Below, one piece after another: positions 1-13,238 of a stretch of DNA of 64,000 nt; within the stretch, counting starts at the first letter, position 1; each line of letters opens with the position of its first letter. The position numbers were made by a program, and so were the translations under genes. Location of the stretch: assembly GCA_045837725.1 (NCBI GenBank), contig JBEWZL010000124.1:558001-622000 (forward strand), written 5' to 3'. Below the pieces are notes generated by a model. It was not told the DNA's origin. It did no database searches and saw only the letters and a program-made list of their open reading frames with translations. Origin of the DNA: Vermamoeba vermiformis (taxonomy: Eukaryota > Tubulinea > Echinamoebida).

Positions 1-665
1 GCCGTTTGAATCTTCTTGATTGCTGCTAGAGCGGACGGCTACACCAAGAGTGCCTTGTCGTTGTGCAAGAAACTCGTCAATGGCGCTAAGCAATGCCTCA
101 GAAACTGGATGCGCAAGAATCCGAGCTTTGATATCTTCGCATTGCTGCGAGAAGTCTATTTGAGTGAAAAAGTTAGAAAGCTATTTATAATTGGTATAAA
201 TTTCTTCTTTACATCAGAAAAATTTTTACGGTTCTGAGTTTGAAAAAAGCTAAATTTGTAAAGAAATTTGAAAGTACCTGTAGATCCGTTCTCGGCAGCG
301 GCATTGTTCAACTCTTCGATCAACTCGTCTGCGCCACTGTTGCGGATATGCTCTTCGTATACCCGGGTTGTAACAACGAAGCCAGTCGGAACATCGAATC
401 CGAGAGCTATCAGATTCGACAAGTTCAAGCCTTTGTTGCCCAACAGGCTCGCATCGACTTCAGCAGCCTCTTTGAGTGTAGGAAAGTTAGTAGCAACTGC
501 ATCGATGCGTCGCTGAGGAAGTTTTGGGGTTCGAGCATTGTTGGTACTTCCTCGTCCAAACTTTGATAAGAAGAAGGCACTAACGCCGAGTCCAGCGACA
601 GTAAGTACCTTCTTAATATCAGAGAGTGCGGGAGTGAGTTGAGGTAAGGTTGTATTAGCTTGCAT
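1..665 (-). CDS. PEP/pyruvate-binding domain protein (PPDK or PEP-synthase type), 5' part only
   Basis: This is the N-terminal part of a gene that runs off the left edge. Exon 1 is 665-278, the intron is 277-156, and exon 2 runs from 155 outward. After a hydrophobic stretch near residues 20-35 (VLTVAGLGVSAFFLSKFG) the protein reads LLGNKGLNLSNLIALGFDVP, then VPTGFVVTT, and in exon 2 VAVRSSSNQEDSNG. This is the ATP-grasp start of the PEP/pyruvate-binding domain (PF01326), which phosphorylates pyruvate to PEP in gluconeogenesis or PPi-linked glycolysis. The ATG at 665 was preferred over the in-frame ATG at 866 because the upstream residues look non-coding. The hydrophobic leader could be a membrane or organelle signal; that is inference. 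The missing C-terminal half prevents choosing between PPDK, PEP synthase and a water-dikinase relative. Confidence 0.8.
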
Positions 666-1131
666 TGGTGACGGTAAGTTGCGATCGGAATGATTGAAAA
701 AAGATGTCGCAGTGAACGTGTATTTAAGGTCGCTTCGGGCATGTGATACGTTCACTGATTTCCTAGATTGACCGGGGTTTGACTTGATTTCAAAAAAATT
801 GGGTAGATCCCCAAAAAATCCCCAAAAATCTTGGTTTGACCCCAAGCGAATTCTATGAAGCCCCAAAATGAAAAAGATAATTTTAGATATTATAAATTAT
901 ATTATTAAGTTCCTAAGCTCGCTAATTTCTGTTTACCAGTTTTTGCCGTAGCGTGCTGCAATCTGCTCAGGTTCTTTTGTAGCTTCTCAATCAAAGAGTG
1001 AGAACGCAGACCCGCTCAATGTCTATAGATAACATCTTTTGACTATTCTGAATTAAACATTGGAGTTGTGTTCAACGTTGGGCATTGTAAATTGTGAATA
1101 ACAATTTGGTATCGTGAACAACAGCTTAATT
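666..1131. promoter_or_regulatory. Divergent intergenic region between the PEP-binding and M20 genes
   Basis: These 466 bp separate two start codons that face away from each other, so they should hold both promoters. The stretch is AT-rich in the middle (860-910). A TTAAATA-like block on the minus strand near 720 could be a TATA element for the left gene. No ORF, RNA gene or repeat is apparent. Confidence 0.4.
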
Positions 1132-2768
1132 ATGAGCGAGGAATTCACCCAGACATTAACATCATTTGTACTTGAATTAGTTCAAATCAAGTCCGTCAAT
1201 GGTCAAGACTTGGATGGCGAAACAGCTGTCGCAACTCGAATTCATAAAGAAGCAACGAAGTTGGGTTTAGAATCGCAGGTAATTATGAGAATAATTTATT
1301 TAAATAATATCGTCGTAACATAGTTGACTTCTAGAACTTTGAAATAAAAAAATAATATTGACTTATTAAATAAAAGCTCTTAGGCGTAGATCCTCACCGT
1401 CAAAACGTTGTAGTAACGGCTAATATAGACATTATTGTTAATGAATCGAGCTCTCTAGCCTCTCAAAATGAACCCATTGGTCTCATGTTGTTCGTTGGAC
1501 ACATGGATACCGTTGCCATTGGCGATGTAATTAAATTGGTATACCTCCTTATTTACGTTAATTAATATTATATTTTAGAAGTGGACCACGTCTCCTTATG
1601 GAGAAATTCGTGACGGTAAAATTTATGGGCGAGGAACGAGTGATAATAAGGTACAAAGTAACGGTCATGCAGATCTACTTTGCAATTTCTTACAAAGTCT
1701 TAGGCAGGCATCGTATGCGCATTATACGCACTATCTGAGCTACAAAACAGCGATGCACTCGATTTGAGGACGAACACAGGTGCACCAGCCGTTCAAAAAC
1801 GAGCAAAAGCCGTTCTTGCAGGCGTAGTCGATGAAGAAAGTGGAGCTCAGAGTATATTAGGATTGCATTACTTATTATCACATCACTTCGATCTCGTCAA
1901 GGGCTATGTAAGAACTTAATATGATACCCAAGCATCATCTACTAATTGAACACTAGGGTGCGATTTACACTTACCTGAATCAAACGGTGACGATCGGTCA
2001 TCGAGGTCTACAAAGGTATATCGTGGAAGTGACAGGCGAAAGCGTGCATTCGGGAAGCGAGCGATGGAATAATGGCACTGAAGGCGCTAATGCAGTTGCG
2101 GCACTGAGTGAAATGGTGCTTGCACTTGAAGGCGAAAAATGGCCCGAAGATCGAAACGAGAACTTCGGTGAATTGACGTTAAAAGTCACGCCGGGAACTG
2201 TGTTTAACGGAGGAAGCTTTGAAAGTATTGTGCCAAGCAAAGCACAGTAAGTCCAAATTGACGTTTTTGTTCTATTAAAACTAACGATTATAGAATGATA
2301 ATTGATTGTCGTACAATGCCTTCGACAGATATTTCATTCTTGGAAAATAGAATTAAACAAATTGTGCAACAAATTATTGACCGAAGAAATGCCGCGATCA
2401 ACGACAACATTGATAACCAAAATTCGAATGCCAAGAAGAACAAGCTCCAAGCCATAGTTACGAATAAGAACAACTTGCCGGCTGTAGTTATTCCGCAAGG
2501 TCGAGATCATCCTCTTGCACGTGCGTGTGTCAGTGCATTGACGAAGATTGGTCACAAGACCGAGGACATCAAAATCCAAGCGTGTGGACCTGCAAATGAA
2601 TCGTACATGTTAATGACGAAAGGAATACCTACTATTTGTGGATTTGGACCTATTGGAGGCAATCCGCATGGCGCAGATGAATTCGTGGAAATTTCAAGTT
2701 TAGCTGAGACCGTGCAGATTTATCAACAAGTTGTGGTCGATTACATCAAGAATTTACAATGTAAATAG
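1132..2768 (+). CDS. M20-family metallopeptidase (ArgE/DapE/CPG2-like)
   Basis: Six exons (1132-1278, 1377-1526 or -1538, 1579-1650, 1704-1907, 1957-2246, 2294-2768) join without a frame change into about 445 residues. The product has the M20 landmarks in order: GHMDTVAIGD with the first zinc His and the Asp, then WTTSPYGE and KIYGRGTSDNK, then VVDEESGAQSI with the catalytic Glu pair. The lid domain follows (EVTGESVHSG), then the C-terminal NPHGADEFV with the last His. M20 enzymes use two zinc ions to hydrolyse amide bonds, as in N-acetylornithine, succinyl-diaminopimelate or small peptides. The substrate cannot be told here. The second donor is ambiguous because both choices keep frame. No signal peptide is seen, so a cytosolic enzyme is likely. 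The start at 1132 is the first ATG; an upstream in-frame GTG was ignored. Confidence 0.9.
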
Positions 2769-2778
2769 ATCAATCTCG

Positions 2779-3477
2779 TTACTGCCGAGATTGTAAGTGT
2801 AATATAAAGCCAGGATAGCTCGCTGTTATTTTGTTAGGCACATTACTAAGCAAAATATTGGCCGCACTGAGCATTGATTTTTTCTTGCCTTCAATACACA
2901 CGCTGCGCCAAGATCCTAGTGACTTTCCATTATGTTCTATCTCTATATCAACTTGCTCTATTGACAATGTTTTGCTAGCTTGTGGATCGTTAGGAGAAAG
3001 ATCGCTAAGTCGGATGGACGTTGTCTTTCGTGACTTTTTGAACGTAAATGTTAAATTATCGATTGATTTGCCTTCTAAAAATTTAATACACTCTTCTAAC
3101 TTTGTTTTGAGTTCTGGAGATAATGTTGAAGCGAATTTATGTAATGTTGGAATGACGTCTTCGTTGGATTTGGCAGAGCTTGCTTTTTTCTTCCATAATT
3201 CAACACCAAAATAATCTGAGGGAGCAATTAACATAGATTTAAATAATAACGAATTATTTTGAATTTTACCTGATTCTTTAGTCTTTAATTCGAGCAAGCC
3301 GTTGTTTCCTCCTCGAAATTTTAGTCCAAAATTAGCGTTATTAATATCTATATAATTATCTGTTCGCTTTTCTACTCCGAAACGATCCGCTAAAAAACCC
3401 TTCTTGTACTTTGCGATCTCTGTCCAAACATCAAAGTTGACTGACGACTCGAAGAAAATTCTATACTCTTTGCCCAT
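2779..3477 (-). CDS. CYTH-like (triphosphate tunnel) domain protein, single exon
   Basis: An intronless 232-residue ORF converges on the M20 gene, with 10 bp between stop codons. It shows a loose CYTH/TTM pattern: an early charged strand (KEYRIFF), EKRTDNYID at about residues 36-44, LKFRGG and LLELKTK near 53-67, a basic KKSRKTTSIR strand, and VDIEIEHNGKSLGSWRSV near 170-190. CYTH proteins fold as a beta-barrel that binds triphosphates through Glu, Lys and Arg side chains. They act as triphosphatases, thiamine-triphosphatases or adenylate cyclases. The classical ExExK is not clean here, so the family assignment is tentative and no reaction is proposed. That it is a real gene is supported by its length, its ATG and its compact convergent placement. 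Confidence 0.6.
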   Translation of the reverse strand: MGKEYRIFFESSVNFDVWTEIAKYKKGFLADRFGVEKRTDNYIDINNANFGLKFRGGNNGLLELKTKESGKIQNNSLLFKSMLIAPSDYFGVELWKKKASSAKSNEDVIPTLHKFASTLSPELKTKLEECIKFLEGKSIDNLTFTFKKSRKTTSIRLSDLSPNDPQASKTLSIEQVDIEIEHNGKSLGSWRSVCIEGKKKSMLSAANILLSNVPNKITASYPGFILHLQSRQ

Positions 3478-3552
3478 AAGTTGTGCTTGACTTACTTATA
3501 TATTTACAATTGTTTGAATGAAAATTTGTGGAGGTGTTCGCCTTTCAATAAA

Positions 3553-3626
3553 GATAGTCGTCCAACAGTCAGGCGAGGAAAATTTTGCCTTCTTTTTGTT
3601 TTCCTGGCCCACTTTCCAAGGCAGGA
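3553..3626 (+). repeat. Left terminal inverted repeat of the hAT-like element
   Basis: About 74 bp starting GATAGTCGTCC. It pairs with 4353-4423 read in reverse complement with only a few mismatches and small gaps, the main one at an A/T-run near 3595-3602. Confidence 0.88.
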
Positions 3627-4352
3627 AAAAAATTGCAGGATAAATTTACACCGGTAAATAGGAAAATTTACCCACTAGCGATAACGACGAATCCGCCGCA
3701 TGTGGGCTTACTTTTGTTTGTCTGGCAAGAGAAACATTGAGCAGACATGTTATATTAATATACTTTGGCTTGGCACCACGTGTGCATGTCATTAAGGCAA
3801 GTTATTCGTTATGCATCTGTATCTGCTCGAAAAAAAATAAAATTAACATAATTAGGTGCAGTAAAATGCGCAAAATAACCGCTGTAGGTTGCACGTAACG
3901 GTGATCGGAATTATTAACTAAATGGCAATTTTTCTGCGAAGTTTGGCACGAAATGGATGCTTCAGTCCTAACGGCATTTAAAGCAATTATATATTGATAC
4001 ATGATTTAGGGTAGTCCCAGATCAGAGTATTACTGTTACATTTATCCCGTGCGCGATCGAGAGATAAAAGTTGTTGATCGCTGCAGCTAAGTTGGTGAGT
4101 GACGCCGAGGAGCCTTCAACGAGCTTTCCAGTCACGCACTGTATTATTTTCTCTTTGACGACTGAAAAGTAATGACATTGAACGAAGCTTTGGATGGGAC
4201 ACCAGATTGAACGATCCGCTTGTTGCGATAATAATAAAAGTTGTTTAACGTATTAAATAGTAGTATAATGTGCTCATTTAGGTGTTATAAGAGTGATTTA
4301 ACCCCGTGGATGGCAAATTTTGCCTTCTCAATTGGTTAGGCAAATATCCTTG

Positions 4353-4423
4353 CCTGCCTTGAAAGTGGGCCAGGAAAAAAAATGAAGGTAAAATTTTCCT
4401 CGCCTGACTGTTGGACGACTATC
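4353..4423 (-). repeat. Right terminal inverted repeat of the hAT-like element
   Basis: About 71 bp. The reverse complement of this arm begins GATAGTCGTCCAACAGTCAG and matches the left arm. It is followed directly by the TCAATAAA target duplication. Confidence 0.88.
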
Positions 4424-4451
4424 TCAATAAACTCGCAGCCACGTGTCTTAT

Positions 4452-5344
4452 TTATTTCACATCCATTTCCTTTCGCAAGTGCTTAGCGAGATTTCCTGAC
4501 AAAAACAATAGCTGTCCATTAGGCAGCGTTTGTTGCAGTAGTAAAAGCAGTTCCTCGATCTTCGTCAAAATCTTCAAAAGATTAATAATGCATCTTAAAT
4601 ATGAAATTATGTCTTACCAAATCAATGGTTAGCTGTTGTATCTTAAAATGCTCTAATAGTAGCTTCGGAAATGATTGCAAAAAATGATTGGCCAGCATCC
4701 GGTTCTCGTCTAACTCACAAATGACCGTCCAAGCAATACTATTACGATAATATATTAATATAGCTACGATAGAATACAAATATGTATTTACCCTTGAAAT
4801 TCTCGCCACACGACAATTTTAGGTGCAGCAAACAAATCCGCTTGCGTTGCTCGGAACATGCCTTCAAGTACTGTGCTACGCTCAGTAGAAACTGCTCGTG
4901 TACTAGGAATATATTAATAAGGTACGTATGGTGATTGAAATAATTACTTTTCAGGCTGTGTTTGTTCGCCTCTAATCCGCCTTCGATCCAGTTCCATTTC
5001 TTGTTTGCATTTTACTCGGAACTCGATATCCGATACGACTTTATTAACTATATGCTCTATTCTCCTCGATTTATTTCCGTCGTTGCCTGTCATAATGACC
5101 GTTAATAATCACTTAAAATATTTTCTATAGATCCACGCGGCGTATTTGATCAAAAATATTTTAAATATGTATTATTATGCCATATTTGATTATTGATGGC
5201 ATATTGGATCCTTAATAAGGCTATAGAAATATTCTGAAAAATCGAATGAAAAAGTGTGACGATTGTATTACCTTCTCTATTATAAAAATACGATAAATAT
5301 ACAGTATTACTGTCAGCCGAATGCACTACTATTCCAAAAACCAT
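4452..5344 (-). CDS. AP5S1: AP-5 adaptor complex subunit sigma
   Basis: Five exons (5344-5272, 5086-4948, 4902-4792, 4738-4618, 4571-4452) join in frame to 187 residues, close to the 200 of human AP5S1. The product follows the human protein from memory along its length. It starts MVFGIVVHSA (human MVHAFLIHT), has an internal helix IEHIVNKVVSDIEFR, then EGMFRATQADLFAAPKIVVW, GIAWTVICELDENRMLA and LPNGQLLFLSGNLAKHLRKE (human LPHGQLLFL). AP-5 is a late-endosomal coat acting with SPG11/SPG15 in retrieval to the Golgi; sigma is its small longin-like subunit. Intron 1 is the longest (185 nt) and its acceptor at 5087 is the least certain boundary. The hAT-like element lies just past the stop codon and may have altered the 3' UTR. 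Confidence 0.85.
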
Positions 5345-5583
5345 TTTGTTGCAGATTCGTCAAAAAATTGCCAATTGATCTTTCACCCTTAATACTAATG
5401 GGCTTAAGTATTATACAAATAAATAATATATATTTACAAATAATTATTAGTCATTAACGCGCGGCTCTCTTTTCTCCGTCGCGTTGTTCAGTCAAAAAAT
5501 TGTTTAACTGGCAAATTTATTTTTAATTCGCACCCGACCACCACAATAGAGACCTCCTTTATTATATTAACACTAATATTATA
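5345..5583. promoter_or_regulatory. Divergent promoter region, AP5S1 / USP
   Basis: These 239 bp lie between the start codons of two genes that point apart and must include both promoters. The stretch is AT-rich, with TATATTTA-like sequence near 5428. No specific site can be assigned. Confidence 0.35.
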
Positions 5584-9072
<3,489 letters not shown>

Positions 9073-9155
9073 ATATTAATTTGATCCTGCACCAAGGCAA
9101 ATAAATTGGATTTGATTCAATTTTATTTACTAAAATTTACTTTTCTGAACATGTG

Positions 9156-10896
9156 TCAACGTAATTTAGCCTTCTTTATAGGAATGAATTTTGCCTCTTC
9201 AGAACTCCAGTACTCCACTTCAGTGAAGGTTTCATTGTGCCACACATGCAGTAACCTGACATCTTGACTGGTCATTGAAGTGTAGGCATTGTGTTCAGCT
9301 GGTTTTTGCATGGTGAAGTGGATGACCCATGCCTCTTGTGCATTGAGAACCTCTTTGAACTTGACAGCTCTATCAATGTGTTCTTGAATCTTCTCAATAG
9401 GAGCAGTGGCTACTAACTCAAGCAATGTCATGTAACCAGGGTATTTCAACACTAGATTGCAGTATTGTGTATCATTCTTGACATTGATTTCACTGAACAC
9501 TGAGACATCAGAAGGCAGCCAAGTTCTTAGAATAGCAAACAATTCAGTATGGTACACAGCTTCTTGTGGCACAAGGACTGTTGGTAGCCAAGGTACTTGC
9601 ACAATCTTCCCTGAAACTCTTGGTGCTGCTTCAATGACTGCAGAGTTGATACTGGCAATAGCCTGCACTAGCAATTGTCCAACATTAAGTCTTCTCCCAA
9701 TCTGGCCAGGGATGGAATGCCATGGAACTCCAATTGAGGGAATAGGGTGCTTGTCAACTACATTCACACGTTGTAGCAAAAGTAGATGGATGAAAGGTGA
9801 TGGTATTCTGAATGTAGTATTCTTTGGTGGTACTGTTGTCATAGCTCCTTCAGCAGCCAAGTATTTGACCTCATTCCAATTGCCATCAATATCTACTGGA
9901 GCTGTCAGGTTGGGCAAAAACCATTTTCTGAGCACTGCTCTTGCTGCCTTAGTCTTTGGGTCACTCTTTGTTAGAGCTTTCCCTATCCTGATTAAAGTGG
10001 GCCAAGAAGCCACATCAGATAATAGCCTTGACAAGGCATAATCTATCCATGCTTGGTAAGTTGTGATCTGCATGGCAGCAAGTTGTTTGCCAAAAATGCA
10101 AATGAGACCAGGGTGGCCTGCTGTCCTTTCATAGATGTCATCAATGATCTTTGATTCTACTGGGGTGTTGTGTTGTTTGAACAAGTGATGGACTTGTTCT
10201 TTTGTCCAGAATTGAATTTGCATTGGGCTGATGTTGAAAGGAGAAGCAGCTTGACTTGGTAATTCCAGAATGCTGAAGGGTCCAATGCCAATGAAAGATT
10301 GCAGGCAGTATGCCTCTCCTGCTTGCTTGATGGCTTTCAGAGTGTTCACAATTGAGTCAAGCACTTGTTGAGGTGCGTCAAGGAGTGTATCAAATTCATC
10401 AACAAAAAGAACAAATTTCTTTCCAAACAACAGTGTCTGGTTTGCAGATGTGAAAAAGTGTCGAAAATCACTTTGCTGAAGCCATAAGAGGCACCTTGAC
10501 ATGCTTGTTTTCTGCCTGCAAAGCAGCACTGAATTCTTTCCAGAATATTTTGACATTGCTGCTGTTTAAGCCTTGGATTGAAACAGTGAGGCAAATGAAG
10601 TCATCCTTCAACATTTCTTGTGCTCTGAACATTAAGGTTGATTTGCCTGAGGCACAAGGACCATGCAGCATTACATAAGACCCTTTATGAATGTCAGGGA
10701 TGAGAGTCTGCTTAATTTGCAGCTCTGGATCAACATAGCAGTAGTGAAGGCGCTTCTTTGCATCTATGGCTCCATGGATGGGAAGATCTTTCTTTGCAGC
10801 TGGCACTGGAGATTGGGTCACTTTCTGCGAGGATTGTTTGGCCTGTTGTAGTGGCTTGCTTGACCAGAAAGAGCAGACTTTGAGAGAGGAGGGCAA
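9156..10896 (-). CDS. AAA/STAND-like ATPase plus PD-(D/E)XK-like nuclease, Crinkler (CR effector) type
   Basis: This is a long intron-poor coding region unlike its neighbours in texture, with TTG- and CAA-rich codons and few GATC sites. The N-terminal part has a Walker A (GPCASGKST). Next come a Walker B-like FVLFVDEFDTLLDA and a winged-helix-like tail with TAGHPGLICIFG. The C-terminal part resembles the restriction-endonuclease-like domain of Crinkler-class effectors, with LLELVATAPIEKIQEHIDR, EAWVIHF and VRLLHVWHNETF. Such NTPase plus nuclease proteins occur scattered in protists, early fungi and oomycetes and are thought to act in conflict or effector roles. It appears either spliced or broken about once, and no convincing ATG start was found. 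A short upstream exon before 10955 is possible. Horizontal or transposon-linked origin is an inference from its composition and lack of introns. Confidence 0.65.
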
Positions 10897-11346
10897 TGCT
10901 CTGTTACAACAAGTGAGAACTTATTTATTTGCTTTGCGGAGCTTACTTGCCGAGATCCCTGCGAGAGCGTAATTTGCTCAAGGAACAGAGTTCCAATGGG
11001 TGAACAAGGCGAGCTGTATGTAATATAGTTAGTACACGAACTAGCTGCTGTGTCCTTTCAATTATTAAAATTAATTTGAATTTAATTAGTTTTCTTGCTC
11101 CTTCAAAAAATCACGAGGGCAAAATATTAATAATGTTCCCAAATAATTCAGAACAATACATATTATTAACCTACGAAACTTGCATTTCGATTTCCGCCTC
11201 AGGAATGCACTGGTGAAAATGCAGTGTGAAACTCGCTGGAACATTTGCAAGCCTAAAAATATTGCGTTGTGGTTGGATTCTTCGGCGCCGGGTGTGAAAT
11301 TGTAGGTGTGAGTTATTTACATTTAACGGTAACTCGCTATTAACAT
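10897..11346. other. Intergenic region, no gene seen
   Basis: An AT-rich stretch between the 5' side of the AAA/nuclease gene and the 3' end of the actin-like gene. It probably holds the former's promoter, and perhaps a small first exon with a GTAAGC donor near 10950. No RNA gene or repeat was recognised. Confidence 0.4.
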
Positions 11347-12709
11347 CTAGAAGCACTTTCTGTGCACGACTGAGGGCCCAGACTCATCGTACTCTGCCTT
11401 CGAGAGCCACATCTGCGCGTTGCTCGTTATAGAGCCGATGATTGAGCCGCCGATCCAGACCGAATATTTGCGCTCAGGCGGTGCAATAATCTTAATATTA
11501 GCCACTGATGGAGCGAGGGCAGTGATTTCACGCTGCAATCTGTCTGCAAAGCCCGGGAATAAGGTGCTGCCGCCACACAGAACAATGCTGCTGTACAGTT
11601 CTTGGCGGATGGAGGGATCGGTTTTAACGATCGCGTTGTGTACTGTCTCGGCGATACCAGCGCACTCGAGACCATATAAAGAGGGTTGAAATAAGACTTC
11701 GGGGCATCTGAATCGTTCGTTGCCTGAAAATATAAGAAGGGTCGTTAGGAGATTCGTATCTTGGAATTTTAGATCCGTTCAACTTACCCACAGTAACAAC
11801 CTCGCCGGCTGGTAATTCATAGGTCTTTTCTATTATAGACGTTTCAGCAGCTTGTTGCATTGCTACGTCATAGTCTAACGCAACGTAACAGAGTTTTTCC
11901 TTCATATCTCGCGCAATCTCCCGTTCAGCGGTAGTACTGAACGAGATCCCTCGTCCATCGCTCAATATTTTCATTAAATAGTCGGTCAAGTTAAGACCAC
12001 CCAGATCCGTCTTGGTGCACGCATGAGGCAAGGCAAAACCTTCGTAAATTGGCGAGGCTAAACAAAGACCTTCACCGCAGTCTAAAACCACGCCAGTGCC
12101 TCGACCAGATGCAGTTAATGCTAATGTCGCTTGATTGGCGAGGTAATACGCAGGCACGGCGAATGTCTCGAACATGATCTGCGTTGTTTTTTCTTTGTGG
12201 GCACGTGGGTTTGAAGGTGATTCGCTGATTAAGACGGGGTGTTCTTCGGGACTTATACGCAGCTCGTTGTAGAAGGTGTGGTGCCAGATCTTTTCCATAT
12301 CGTCCCAGTTTGTAACGATGCCTATGGAGCTGAAATTAGTAACGTCAAAATCCACCACATCCACCAATTTATGAGATCTTCAAAAATGGTAATAAAAAGC
12401 TATTTTAATATGGCGATAAATTATTTGGTATTTACGACGATGAATTGAATAATTATTATCATCTTTTTTTACGATTTTTTTCATACCATTAACAACGGGG
12501 TATTTATCGACCAATGTGGAGCGTTTGCGTGTAGCCATTTCATCGCCGACATAAGCGTCCTTTTGGCCCATGCCGACCATCACACCGGTGTGGGGAGGAC
12601 GACGTACGATGTTAGGGAAGACCGCACGAGGAGCGTCATCACCAGCAAATCCGGCTTTGACCATGGCAGATCCGCCGTCAATTACGATCGCAGGAAATTC
12701 ATCAGCCAT
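11347..12709 (-). CDS. Divergent actin (conventional-actin length)
   Basis: Three exons (12709-12487, 12321-11788, 11723-11347) encode 377 residues, near the usual 375. The fold is clear. Near the N-terminus are the phosphate-loop region [20 protein letters not shown] and the D-loop [15 protein letters not shown]. They are followed by [20 protein letters not shown], an [11 protein letters not shown] strand, [11 protein letters not shown] and a final HRKCF. Actin polymerises into filaments and binds ATP between its two lobes. Differences from canonical actin include [15 protein letters not shown] where DSGDGVTHTVPIYEG is expected (an Asp-to-Glu change in the second phosphate loop). [10 protein letters not shown] replaces SFTTTAEREI, and the hydrophobic plug is altered. 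It is therefore probably one of several actin paralogues rather than the main housekeeping copy. An actin-related protein is less likely because there are no large insertions. Confidence 0.92.
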
Positions 12710-13238
12710 ATCATATTGTAGTTATGTACAGGCCTGGATTATAGACGAATAATTAATAACGTTGAAAATTTGAAAACGACACAAATCAACCACAAAAATC
12801 CTGGAATTTATCAGAATAGATTCTAAAAATATTGAGCATATTTACGAGCGTATTGATTTCATTATTCTTTTGTTACGGCCATAAAATCAAAACGTTAATA
12901 AATATTTTTCATACCTGACCTTTTAAATGACTTCCTACTGTAAATACAATAGCAGGACTGCGATATAGGTGTACGTCGTGTTATAAGGCTGCTTTGTTGC
13001 TGCGTTTTCCTTTTTTAGATCACGAAAAAGATTCGTAACGGTAAAAATTTTATTTCGTAATAATTTTTGTTCAAACGGCACCACAAATGGCATTTTGGGA
13101 CATACTTCCCGATGCTTTGTACGTAGCATTGATAATTGCAAGCGGATCTGACGTAATTTTAACGTTCAATTCTTTTAAAGCAAAAAGAAAGCACCGAAGA
13201 CATTAAAATTCAAAAAAGATATAAAAAAGGATTCTACT
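12710..13238. promoter_or_regulatory. Divergent intergenic region, actin-like / MOB
   Basis: A 529-bp AT-rich region lies between two start codons that face apart. An ATG at 13088 opens about 38 codons that stop before the MOB exon and look like 5' UTR. No other structure is seen. Confidence 0.35.

Larger units (their letters stand above)
3553..4423. mobile_element. Non-autonomous hAT-like DNA transposon (MITE), complete
   Basis: An 871-bp element is bounded by long terminal inverted repeats and a perfect 8-bp target duplication, TCAATAAA (3545-3552 and 4424-4431). Both ends begin GATAGTCGTCCAACAGTC and stay near-identical for about 70 bp, through CCTGGCCCACTTTC. An 8-bp duplication is typical of the hAT superfamily; Merlin, with 8-9 bp, is the alternative. 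The interior is AT-rich and has no ORF resembling a transposase (the longest, 3802-4002 on the minus strand, is featureless). It therefore must have been moved by an enzyme encoded elsewhere. The intact duplication and similar ends suggest a fairly recent insertion. It sits 28 bp beyond the AP5S1 stop codon. Confidence 0.88.

Noticed and set aside
9457-10041. 194-codon plus-strand ORF
   Set aside because: Shadow of the AAA/nuclease coding strand; no domain features and no upstream or downstream exon support.
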